From Actinostola sp. cb2023 (lineage: Eukaryota > Cnidaria > Anthozoa > Actiniaria > Actinostolidae), in contig JAUJYZ010001180.1 of assembly GCA_033675265.1 (NCBI GenBank), positions 25,001-89,000 of the forward strand: a stretch of 64,000 bases of DNA. The letters run 5' to 3'. The translations under genes were made by a program, and so were the position numbers. The notes below the pieces were generated by a model. It was not told the DNA's origin. It saw nothing but the letters and a program-made list of their open reading frames with translations, and made no database searches. Shown here in pieces: positions 23,662 to 35,400 of this stretch (position 1 is the first letter of the stretch; each line of letters opens with the position of its first letter).

Positions 23662-24018
23662 AAAAAAAGACGCCACAAGGCCACCCACTGTGGCCACCCC
23701 ACCAAGACGAATCGTAGTGCAGGCGAGTAGCCAACAAACTAAAATACGAAAATAAACGATGTACAAAAGGTAGCATCCCCTGAATGAACTACCTTTGGAT
23801 ATAAATGATGTCGGGCATAGAAACCCCTATCCTACTAATTAATATAGAAAGCTAACAGCCCTTGACTGACTTAGCCTCATGAATAACAGTGCGATAGAAT
23901 GTAGTAGTTTTACCGAGCTTGTCTGGAGCTCAAACAACTGTCCAAGGAAGAAAACAAGGCAGAGTCCAGCCCCTGTCTGACAACCTGCCCCGTTCCCACC
24001 TCTTGAATTAATTTGAAA

Positions 24019-24510
24019 TCAAGACATTGCAGATAACGAAGTAGGTCTAATGTAAAGTTTGAAAGCATCGGATTTCCAGCGACCAAGGGATCTAATCTGC
24101 GCGTCCGAAAAACCTTGTTCCGCTGCGTAGCACGCAGCCCCTATTCGAAAACTATGACTTTGGTATCGACAGCTGTCTAGCCCACAGAATGTCAGGCAGC
24201 GTCGAAGTTCAGTGTTAAACTGAGTAACCGTTATGGCACGCATGTCAGGAAAACAAAATAGTGGACCAGGCGCTAGACCTCGAATATTACAATAATCAAT
24301 CAAAGACTGTACTGGACAGAAGGACCGCACGCTCTGGCGGTCAATCATAATCTCACACGGCCTATTCGTTGAATTGTGCTTGAATTTCGAGATAGTGATT
24401 TTAACTTTACACACGCAACCCTTTTCTGTTACGAAATGTATGCTACCATATTGGAGGACGCAGCTTGCAAACTGTGAACCCTTGGTCGCCAGAATGACTA
24501 ATTGTGACAC
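24019..24510 (-). pseudogene. Tyrosine recombinase, C-terminal part
   Basis: About 163 residues of a phage-integrase-fold recombinase of the DIRS/Ngaro type. The catalytic box is intact: HSFRIGAACYAAEQG (the H-x-x-R pair), then LGRWKSDAFKLYIR (W and the nucleophile Y). Upstream, NSTNRPCEIMIDRQSVRSFC and PVQSLIDYCNIRG precede it. The first catalytic Arg region and the whole reverse transcriptase are missing, so the frame is 5' truncated. The stop at 24019 lies ~360 bp from the split direct repeats. Upstream DNA, 24511-25560, shows no coding sequence. Confidence 0.75.
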
Positions 24511-25614
24511 ACAATTTCTTCAAAAACAATAATGTTGAATCTCCTTGATCCTCCTAAATAATAAACCAAGCATCACAACTGTCTTGTTGTATTGGTATTC
24601 TTTGCTCAAATGTCAAATGTCCTTTCTTTCCAGAATAAAATGCAAAAACAATATTTTTTGTGTGTGTGATTTTCAGAGAATTTGACTGGATTTTTCAAAC
24701 TTTCTATGAAATTACCCAGGAAAAACTTGATTTCACAAGCTTTCTTATACTTCAAACTCTATAAATACTAATAATCAAGTCCGCTGGATGATCAGACGTT
24801 TCGCCAAAACTTACTCTTCAAATACAATATTTTCATATTTTTTCTTAGACAAAAACCCTTTCTCAAAATAGAGCTGTAGATTCTTCGAAAATTTAACGTT
24901 TTGAAGAAAATTGTGCTAGATTTATTAGAAATAGATCAAATATAATACCAAATGTGTTTTTTGTTCTAATATCCTTATTGCGTACGAGTAACGACCCTTG
25001 AAACATACCCTAAATTTCCTATTTTCACTTCTCGCCCCAGGCCTCCTCAATACACCAAATTTGCATGGCCTGTAGATTGCCGGCATTATGATATTTTAAG
25101 AAACTAATGCCGTGGATATAATTTAGACTTCTAACACAAACTATGACCAAAACGTGATTGAAATCAGCTAATCCTCATTTTCCGTCTTTCTTTCATTTTC
25201 TTCGAATTTTACAGTCAACCTCTCTTAACTTGTATTGCTTGCTTTCAATCAGCTGTTAAAACTCCTTGAATCTCATTATTTGCTTCAAATGACGGGCAAA
25301 CACTGCCCTCCATGTGCTATCAAGCAGAGTATTCTAGAGTATTCTATTGAAAAGGTGCAATTCAGCTGATAAAAAATCCTCACGAGACCGGAAGTGACGT
25401 CTGATGAAAACCAGCAATTGATTACATCTTGTGGTCTTCTCAGTTCGCCCCCGGTGGTCGTGTTTTGCTATCGTTAGGTTTTATTTATTTTTGGTTCCAC
25501 CCTCCCATACCCTCTTATTTTCGTGTCATCTTCCTTGATAGCAATCCGGCTACCAATTTCTTCATAACTTCATAAGAGCGGGGAAGACCGCTTAGAATAG
25601 GATACTATTGTTAT

Positions 25615-26223
25615 GAAATAATAAACTGTCATCGTTCCTTCAGCTACAGGGAACAAGAATGACGACACAAATTCCTCTTCTAGCTTTGTTGATATAATTG
25701 TTAAATTAATGAGATAATAAACTGTCATCGTTCCTTCAGCTACAGAGAACAAGAATGACGACACAAATTCCTCTTCTAGCTTTGTTGATATAATTGTTAA
25801 ATTAATGAAATAATAAACTGTCATCGTTCCTTCAGCTACAGGGAACAAGAATGACGACACAAATTCCTCTTCTAGCTTTGTTGATATAATTGTTAAATTA
25901 ATGAAATAATAAACTGTCATCGTTCCTTCAGCTACAGGGAACAAGAATGACGACACAAATTCCTCTTCTAGCTTTGTTGATATAATTGTTAAATTAATGA
26001 AATAATAAACTGTATGTCATCGTTCCTTCAGCTACAGGGAACAAGAATGACGACACAAATTCCTCTTCTTGCTTTGTTGATATAATTGTTAAATTAATGA
26101 AATAATAAACTGTCATCGTTCCTTCAGCTACAGGGAACAAGAATGACGACACAAATTCCTCTTCTTGCTTTGTTGTTATAATTGTTAAATTAATGAAATA
26201 ATAAACTGTGATCGTTCCTTCAG
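25615..26223. repeat. 96-bp array of a splice-acceptor border
   Basis: Six full 96-bp units and the start of a seventh, which merges with a real exon at 26224. Each contains ttaaattaatga, aataataaactgtcatcg, then ttccttcag followed by the exon-like ctacagggaacaagaatgac and gacacaaattcctcttct. One unit has a 4-bp insertion near 26013. Reading from each upstream acceptor in the real exon's frame meets a stop about 27 codons later, inside the next unit. Long minus-strand ORFs are by-products of the 96-bp period. Confidence 0.93.
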
Positions 26224-26421
26224 CTATAGGGAACAAGAATGACGACACAAATTCTTCTTCTTGCTTTGTTGATGTTCTTGGGTACCATGACAACGGCAGA
26301 AGGTTAGATGACGTAGATAAAAGTCAAAAGATGTTATCTTCATGTAGTTTTACCTATGAGCCCTCCCTTGAGTTCAATGCTGTTGGAAGTCCTTACAACA
26401 GAATAAAAACGTCGTTTGCTG
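26224..26421 (+). CDS. Exon: Ser/Asn-rich N-terminal segment (phase 1-1)
   Basis: Acceptor ttccttcag|ctatagg; donor ttgctg|gtatgt. 198 bp encode NKNDDTNSSSCFVDVLGYHD and then a segment with two cysteines or fewer, ending RIKTSFAG. Both borders are phase 1, matching the next exon. The first ~60 bp are the last copy of the 96-bp array. No family was recognised; probably extracellular. Confidence 0.65.
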
Positions 26422-29400
26422 GTATGTTTTTTTGTTTTTGTTCGATCGTTCGTTTAATTAGTTTGTTTGTTTTTAATTTGTTTGCCCTAATGTGACACAG
26501 ACACTGATGAATAAAACATAAAATAATCAGTTCTATATCAGTGATATAGAACTGACACAGGTCACCGCTTTCCTTGACAAACGACGCATTTGCTCAGGCT
26601 TAGCCTCAATTCAGCGTAAATTATTCACAAATACCGACGAGAACGTGAAAAAGTGTTGACATTCAACAATATAAACCATTTTTAATTCAACCAATCAAAT
26701 TGCTTGGATATTTAGGTTAAATTTCAGTGAAATAAACCATGCAGTATTTTATATCAAATGGATTTGGTTTATGATGTTGAAATCTCGTTATATATACACC
26801 TAATCGTAATAACATTGCATTGTTACACCTGTTTTCAAAAACGTTGACCATTTAAAAAATACAAAATAGTAAATAGTAGAAAGGAATTAATTAGAGAAAC
26901 AAAATAAATTTAATCACGCGGAACTGTGGCTCATTGTTTCTCAAATTAATTCCTTTCTACTATCTACTATTTTGTATTTTGTAAATGGTCAACGTTTTTG
27001 AAAACAGGTGCATATAAAAAAAGACAAAAATAAGTGCTGCGATCGTAAATGGAGTTGGACATCTGAAATTTAAGAGGAAATGCACTTCTACACTACATGC
27101 ACTTACAAATAGTATTCCAAGAACTAGGAGTATATAGTCATAGCTATAGATTGTTTTGAAGGCTATAGGTAAGTCTGCTTTTTCTCGAATATTATTATGT
27201 CAACAAACAATTTATTATTTACTTCGGGAAGTATTGATCAAGCTCATGAACGGCTTAGTAATATTTCCGAATGGGAATATAGACGTTTGGTTTGGTTTGA
27301 TTTAATTTGATGTGGTTTAATTTGGTCTCCAAGCCATATATCGGGCAGACAGTTCAGGGATATCGTCTCAGTATCTGGGATAACTCCACTTGTAAGAGCA
27401 TCGATTCGCCCTTCCGGGCTGCGCAGCAAAAAGACAAAAGCATCTTCTGGAGCACTCAAGCTGAACTTCTCCTTTTATCTTTTAATTAATTCCTATTTTG
27501 TAGTTTTCTTTTTTACATGGCAACGTTCTTGATATAAGGTTTCTAATCAATCTCATTTTGTATTATTTAACTTGGTTAACATCATGCATGTTGTTCTATA
27601 ACATCCAGGTCGCCATTTGATACCGTGGTGTACATATAGATACGGTTATAAAGGGAGATACACTATCGACTGTAATGGAAGAGGTCTGACGAAAGTCCCT
27701 GAAGGCATCAAGAATATTACCACCGTCTTGTAAGTTTGACATTTCTCTCCCTGGTCTGCGTCCAGTTGTGTTTTAGTTTTTGGGGTCTTTAAATTGTTGA
27801 GCTGAAAATGCTCACCACTTCCGTCCATTCACGTCTCCACCCGTCCCATCCTTAACAGATAATTTTCCAATCAGATAAAATTGAAGAAAATTATTATTTT
27901 TGAATGACACCACAAGCAATACTGATGTTTATAAAGGCAATCGTTGTGTTCATACTAAACGTGGAGCATATTGGAACTCCTGACTTGGAAGTGGTCAGGA
28001 GTATCTTTTTGTTGCAATGCATGACTAATCTTCGATCATGCTTTTTCCTCGATTTATAAGCAATTCAATTTTGTTATTTGTTTCTTCAATTAAGACTGTA
28101 TGTTGCTTTTCACTGATATTAATTCCTTTGTGCAGAGATTTGAGTAATAACCAACTTACCTCGCTACCCAGTGGTCTATTCAAAAACACAAAACGACTGA
28201 GTATTCTGTAAGTAACAACATTATAATTAGTTTATTTAATGCAAGGAAAAGGAAAAGTTATTGACTTTACAACTGACACACAGCGCTAGTAATAACCAAC
28301 TTACCTCGCTACCCAGTGCATGATATGTTTTTAAAACTTATTTTTCATTTCTTCTTCTTTTTTAAAACTTAGTCTTTCATTGGTCTTCCAACTAGCCGTC
28401 ATTATAAACCGATAATGCCGTCTCAAAATTGCTATCTTGCTTTTTACAAGTATTAATTGATATTGTATTCAAGATTTGTAATGGGGGCAGTTTTGAGGAT
28501 TTTCCAGCAACTTACCGTTTGTTTTGAGTCATGTAATGCCATTCCCACGCATTTTATACGAAAAACAGGAAATTCAAAAGTGGACGTTTGAGTGGACGTT
28601 AGGCTGTATGTGCAGCATTAGTTTATTTATTTTTGACTTTACACACAGCCGGTATGTTTTAAACTTATTTTTTAATTTCTTCTTCTTCTTAAAGTATGTG
28701 CTTTTCACATACATTTGCGTAATAACCAACTTACCTCGCTACCCAGTGGACTATTCAAAAACACAAAACAACTGAGTAGTCTGTAAGTTTTTACAAACAA
28801 CCATATTGTCTGAACTGTGTTTATTTTTTCATTTTTTCAAGTATCTTGCGATTTTTTTACTGATATTGATTCTTTGTGCAGATCTTTGCGTAATAACCAA
28901 CTTACCTCGCTACCCAGTGGACTATTACACACAAAATCTTTTATACTTATTTTTCATTTCTTCTTCTTAAAACAACTGTGTGAGTTTGCTGTAAGTACCA
29001 GCATTAGTTTATTCAATGCAAGGAAAGGTGTTGACTTTACACACAGCCGCTATGTTTTAAACTTATTTTTTAATTTCTTCTTCTTCAAGTATCTTGCTTT
29101 TCACTGATATTGATTTTTCTGTGTAGATATTTGAGTAATAACCAACTTACCTCGCTACCCAGTGGTCTACTCAACAACACAAAACAACTGAGTTTGCTGT
29201 AAGTAGCAGCATTAGTTTATTTTATACAAGGGAAGGTATTGACTTTACATTTTACACACAACCGATATCTTTTATACCTTATTTTTCATTTCTTCTTCTT
29301 CAAGTATCTTGCTTTTCACTGATATTGATTTTTCTGTGCAGATATTTGAGTAATAACCAACTTACATCGCTACCCAGTGGTCTACTCAACAACACAAAAC

Positions 29401-32400
29401 AACTAAGTAGTCTGTAAGTAGCAGCATTAGTTTGTTTTATACAAGGGAAGATGTTGACTTTACATTTTACACACAACCGATATATCTTTTATACCTTATT
29501 TTTCATTTCTTCTTCTTCTTAAAGTATCTTGCTTTTCACTGATATTGATTTTTCTGTGCAGAGATTTGAGTAATAACCAACTTACCTCGCTACCCAGTGG
29601 TCTACTCAACAACACAGAACAACTGCAACATCTGTAAGTAACATTAATTATTATATGGCTTGATAATAATCCCAGAGTCTCTATTGAATAAAGCATTTTT
29701 GTTCTTTGATATTTTCCATGCCTCTGTTCATTTCCTTCGGACCCAGGAAGATTCAGTAGCAATGATCTTAGTATCGTCCCATGCGATGTCATGGCCTTCT
29801 TTCGTGGCGTGTTCTGCCAATGCCGACGCCTGTGTCTTGGCCAACCTAACACTTGCCATGTGTTCCTTCTTCCTGGTGCCCAATGATCGTCCAGTCTCCC
29901 CTATGTACACCGCCTCACAATCTCCGCAAGGAATCTGGTAGACAACTCCGGTCTTCTTACTGACATGGGATGGTATCCTTCGGCTTTGATAGCGATTGGC
30001 GCAGTGTACATAAGGGCTTGACAGATGTTTTTATTCCATGGTCCTCCAGAACCCTTTTCACTATTTCCGTTACACCATGAACGTACGGCAAAGTAGCGTA
30101 GCCGTTGCACTCTTCCTCATCACGTTCTCGTCGTTTGACTTCCCGCATATAAGTCCTTAGGAAGCTCCTGGGGTAACCGTTACCTGAATTTAAGGTTTGG
30201 AATACATGATTACGCTCCTTTAACTTTCCTTGATCGGCTTTGGTAGGTAGTGATTTTGCTCTGCTAGCCAACGTTCTTGCCACCGAAGCTTTGTGCTGTG
30301 CGGGGCTATCAAAGTGGAGGAAGTGATCTGTACGCATACAGAGGCATGGGAAATATCAAAGAACAAAAATGCTTTATTCAATAGAGACTCTACTCTGGGA
30401 GGGTAGTTCCAGGGAATTATATTCCTCTTGTGGACAAGTAGAACTTTGCTAAGAATTGTCTTGTAGTAATTGCGCGCGCGTAGCCGCCTATTAATTAGCT
30501 CGCGCTACAATCACGTTTTTTTTTTTTGTTTTTTTTATACGTAATCTTCTAACTGAATTTTGTAAAATCCATTCATTCCCTGATGATGGGCCAGAGGCCC
30601 GAAAGCTTGGATAATAAAAATCCATTTACGTGGAAGAAGCATATTTTACAGTGAAATAATGATACCCACGTACAACGACACTCTTAATTTAATATTAGCA
30701 ATATTTACAATGTACATATATACAATATTGAGTGAAGGTTGATTGAAAGAAGCACTCAACCAACTCAGAACAAGATTCTGTTTAACGAGAGGTAAACAGA
30801 TAATCAAGAGAATTATCTCACTACAATGTACAATATGTCAGCGAATGAAAAACAAAGGATACAAAATCCCAGCATCACCTCCATTACATGAATACATACC
30901 GAATTATGAGTTTGCTTTCTCAAAGATTGACATTGACTTTGCTGGGCCCCTATTCGCCAATAACACATCGCCAGAAATTTCGAATCAAAGTGGGTGGAGC
31001 TTAATGTGATAAATAACTTGCAGTCAACCATAACGAATTGGCTGCCAATCAAAAGTATTGTCTTATAGCGTATCTGATTGGTCGTAAAGGCAATGCGTTA
31101 TGCTACCACGGTATATATAACTGAAATGATTTGCCTGTAATAACAGGATTACAAAAATAAATATAAGATATTTCTGATCGATGACGATTTGACTTAAGAA
31201 AAAATAACTTTATTTGAAGCCAAAAAACTACTTCATTCTTCGTTTTTGTGTTGTTCCCTTAAGCTAATACTTGAATTTAGACTTTCGGTAAGGAAAAGTA
31301 CACGCTTTTTGTAAAGAAGACATAATAAAACATGTAGTGTAAAGCTTGGAATATCTAGCTTTTTCGCGCGAAAATTTCAAAACATAGGAGCGCGCGGAGG
31401 ATTTCAGCTAGTTTCTAGTCTATTTTCGTGCAAAAAAGGAACGCCTGACTGAAATATATGTAAACATGGCGTCGATCGACGTGGAAGCAAGAAATGGCAC
31501 AGAAAAAGGCAATTTTTAGAGTTTATCGGCCATAATGGGTTCCAATATAAGCATGGCACCGAGCCTTGATATTGCACAAACTACATGTCCAAAACCGAGC
31601 CGAAATTGTTGTAGGATCTATTGGAAACCAGCTGAAATTCTAAGTTAGTTCTTCGTCTTTCGAACCAGAGGCAAAGTAAGTGTATCAGTGCAAGGACAGG
31701 CAAACACCAGGGGCCAGAACTCTTTGTAGTTGAGGCATCCGCCATATGTTTCTCTATAATGGGGTACTTATAATTCAACAATTGAAGAAACGTAAAAACC
31801 GAGCCGAGTATTGGAGGTAAGATGTTGAAATTACTGTTAAACTAAAGCTAGAAACTACGTTCGTTAAAATGGAGGCAAAGTAAATGTTCAATTTTATTTT
31901 AAAGGGGAATATTGAGATATAAGTATTTTGACTCCATACATTTATTGTAATGTAATCGAGGTCAATTTTTTCTAAGTGTCGCGTTCAACTGCGCATGTCG
32001 ATTCGAAATTTCTGGCGATGATATATAAGCAACGTGGATATATGCATAAGTGTTATATTGCTCTCTTTACTTGCGCAAGCATCCACGCAATCCATCTAGA
32101 ACTAGTTCCAAACCTAAGTGCGACAACAGTCTTAAGGTCGCGCCGCTAGAGCGTTTCCAGAGTAGGCGTGGAATACCACAACTGATTATATGCGACAATG
32201 GTTCAACATTCAAGGATAAAACTGAGCAAAGCTTTGCTGCGAATCAAGACACAGCATGGAAATTCAATCTGGCACTTGCCCCTTACAGGGGTGGGTTCTT
32301 TGAAAGGTTAGTCCGATCTGTGAGACCGTCTCATAAGAAGACTCATGCAGATGTGTGTGTGGTCTGGCCTACCGCATACAAGGGGAGAATATCAATTGGG

Positions 32401-35400
32401 ACGAAAGTTCTGTTTCCTTTCCCTGCCACATATTAATTCGATTTTGTGTGCGAATTAGATTACATTACATTAAATATATTGAAGTTCCGCTAGTTTCTTT
32501 GTGTGTCTTGACTTCGTTATGTTGATTACTTCGTCAAAGTGGCGCTTAAAGTGCTCCTAACCCTCCTTACAATTGTATTATTAGTGATTGTAGAACACTA
32601 GTTCTCCATCTGAGGTCTTTGGCATTCTTGTCATAGTACTTCTTTACTGTCTGCCGACGTTTTACTCTTTTATCTACTTCCATCTGTTTGTGACCATTTG
32701 GTAAGTCAGTGTTCATTGATGGAATCATGGTTCTGGGTTTCCGGTTGAGCATCATGCTGGCTGGACTGGGGCCAGTGTCCTGTCTTGGGGTGTTTCTCTG
32801 TTCAAGAAGGGCTTCATGCTGATCTGTGCCTTCTCGGTTAGCTTTGATCATCATGTTCTCTATTATCTTTACTGCTGCTTCACTTTGCCCATTAAACTGA
32901 TGGTGGGTTGGTGATGATGTTCTATGATTGATGGCCCATTCCTGTGTAAAGCGTTTGAACTCTTGTGACGCGAATTGGGGCACGTTGTCTGAGACTAGAG
33001 GTTGGGGTATTCCATATCTAGAGAAATGACTCTTCAGCTTGTTGATGATCTGTGTAGTTGAGGTCATGTAATCAACTTCAATGAAGTTGAAGTGACGTCA
33101 CACTGGCAAGTATGAGTGCTTCATTTTTGAACAATAGAGTCACCCCCTCCCTCCTGATGTTGATAAAGAAAATTGAATTCGATCACGCAAAAAGATGCGT
33201 TTTTCTACCTCGGACATAAAGAGTGTGTATTTGTACTTGTAGGTAGAATTTAATGATGATACAAAATAATACCATTAGACTTTCATATTCAACTTTGCAG
33301 AACTACTGAATGGTGTGTTACTTTATCGGCCCTTTCACCAACTTTAAAAAGTTGATGATGACGACTAGTACTGAATTACTTAGGAGGACCTGATTGGAAA
33401 AAAGCTGATAGCTTTATCCGTTACATCCTCATGAAATAAAGTGTTGTTATTTTTATATTATTATGAAATGATCAAGCCATTAGATATGTTCATGAAGATC
33501 GATGTTGCTTTTGAATGCACTAGTGAGCTTCAAAACGCATTTTGTAAAACACCACGCGAAATAGCGAAATTATACTTCTTTACTCTTAGCGTAATGTTGC
33601 GTAAAGATATTCGAGAAGCTTTACGCTAGTGATTAAAGACACGTGAAGACGCGTAATGCTGTGCTGTCGTAAAGCCAGCGTAAAGCCAGCGTAAAGACAT
33701 CGTAATTTTCATCTTTACTTGAATGCGTAAAGCTACCATAAAGGTATCTTAAATGTCATATTTACGCATCTATATGCAAGCGTAAATATGCATAAAGCTT
33801 TTCGAAAAGCTTTACGCTAGTGATTTAAAGACACGTAAAGACGCGTAAAGCTGTACTGTCGTAAAGCCAGCGTAAAGCCATCGTAATTTTCATCTTTACT
33901 TGAATGCGTAAAGCTACCATAAAGGTGTCTTAAATGTCTTATTTACGCATCTATAAGCAAGCGTAAATATGCATAAAGCTCTTCAAAAAGCTTTACGCTA
34001 GTGATTTAAAGACGAGTAAAGACGCGTAAAGCTGTGCTGTCGTAAAGCCAGCGTAAAGACATCGTAATTTCCATCTTTACTTGAATGCGTAAAGCTACCA
34101 TAAAGGTGTCTTACATGTCTTATTTACGCATCTATAAGCAAGCGTAAATATGCATATATATAGCTTTTCGAGAAGCTTTTTTAAATACGCTAGTGATTTA
34201 AAGACGCGTAAAGCTGTGCTGTCGTAAAGCCAGCGTAAAGACATCGTAATTTCCATCTTTACCCTCTCTGAGTAATCATCACCAACGTACCCATAACTAT
34301 CTAACTAGAAGTGATTGATCAGCATGCAAGACGTTCGTGAAAACTTTACTAAATTGTCAAAACAAAAAATACGAAGTCGTGTGCCTTTCATCGCGATTTT
34401 CAAACGATTTATTTATTTTCGATATTATCCTGTAAATATATATAGTTACGCAACCCTATACATAATAAAGACGGGAATATTTTCTTCCGAGATATTGTCT
34501 GAAGTTATTTGAAGTAATATTTGAAGTTGGATACTGGCAGGCTGAATAACAACGCAAGAAACTGTTCTTCTACTGACCCCCTACCCCTAGCGGTCACGTG
34601 GCAACGTGGCACGTGTGCAGTGTGTGACCGATTTGAATTTTTGGCGGTCAATCCGTTCTTCTCATAGCGTAAAATGAAAGGTCACTTCCGGTGTATTTCC
34701 TAATTTGCATATTATCTTGTGGTCAAATTTCAAGTTTCAAGCTCATTAACTCCGACATTTTACAGTAAACACGCGTGCAGCCGTACTTTCATAAATTTAT
34801 AGCAAGATAACAGTACGTATCGAAGAAAACTTAACATCGGAAAATAAAATTATTACGACAATAAAACAACTTAATTTAATCCGTACCTCTGAAATGTTTG
34901 TCTATCCAGCGATTTTCTTTGAGTGAATACGGCCCAGAATGGCCGTGTTTTGTATGGAAATCAGGCCGTCGCGAAGAAAACCAGCTTCTTGTGCTTTACG
35001 AACGTCCACAATAAAATACTTAACATCGGAAATCTGATGTACTTCTACAGCCATTTCAGAGACTTGTATTCGTTTGCCAATAAAATAAGCGTATCATGCG
35101 ATTTTTCAAGCTTTTTTGTGGTCGCTGTATACGGACAGAACGCTAAATTGCCCAAGTTCGCGAACGTTTTTCTCTTGCCAGAAGGCTTTCTTCGTCTGCC
35201 ATATTGGATAATATAGTAGCCAGGCCTCTGTTCCACAGGGAAACCAAGTTGTCTGGACCCAGACTCCCTTAGATAATCGATTAAATTTGACTGAAAAAGG
35301 CTGAGAATCAAGAGGATTGGCCGAATGGGGACTGGGCCCTAATTAAAAAAATTCTCGCGGGATTTTGCGATTTCTGCCTCGGAAAAATACATAAACACGG

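Noticed and set aside
25570..26293. Minus-strand ORFs with VSSFLFPVAEGTMTVYYF repeats
   Set aside because: A by-product of the 96-bp array; the plus strand carries the exon border, and a 4-bp insertion breaks the minus frame.
27244..27489. Overlapping ORFs on both strands (one reads SAPEDAFVFLLRSPEGRID)
   Set aside because: It looks protein-like on the minus strand but matches nothing I know and has no splice support.
34923..35216. 97-codon ORF inside the CACTA-like element
   Set aside because: No domain, and an overlapping ORF of similar length lies on the other strand.
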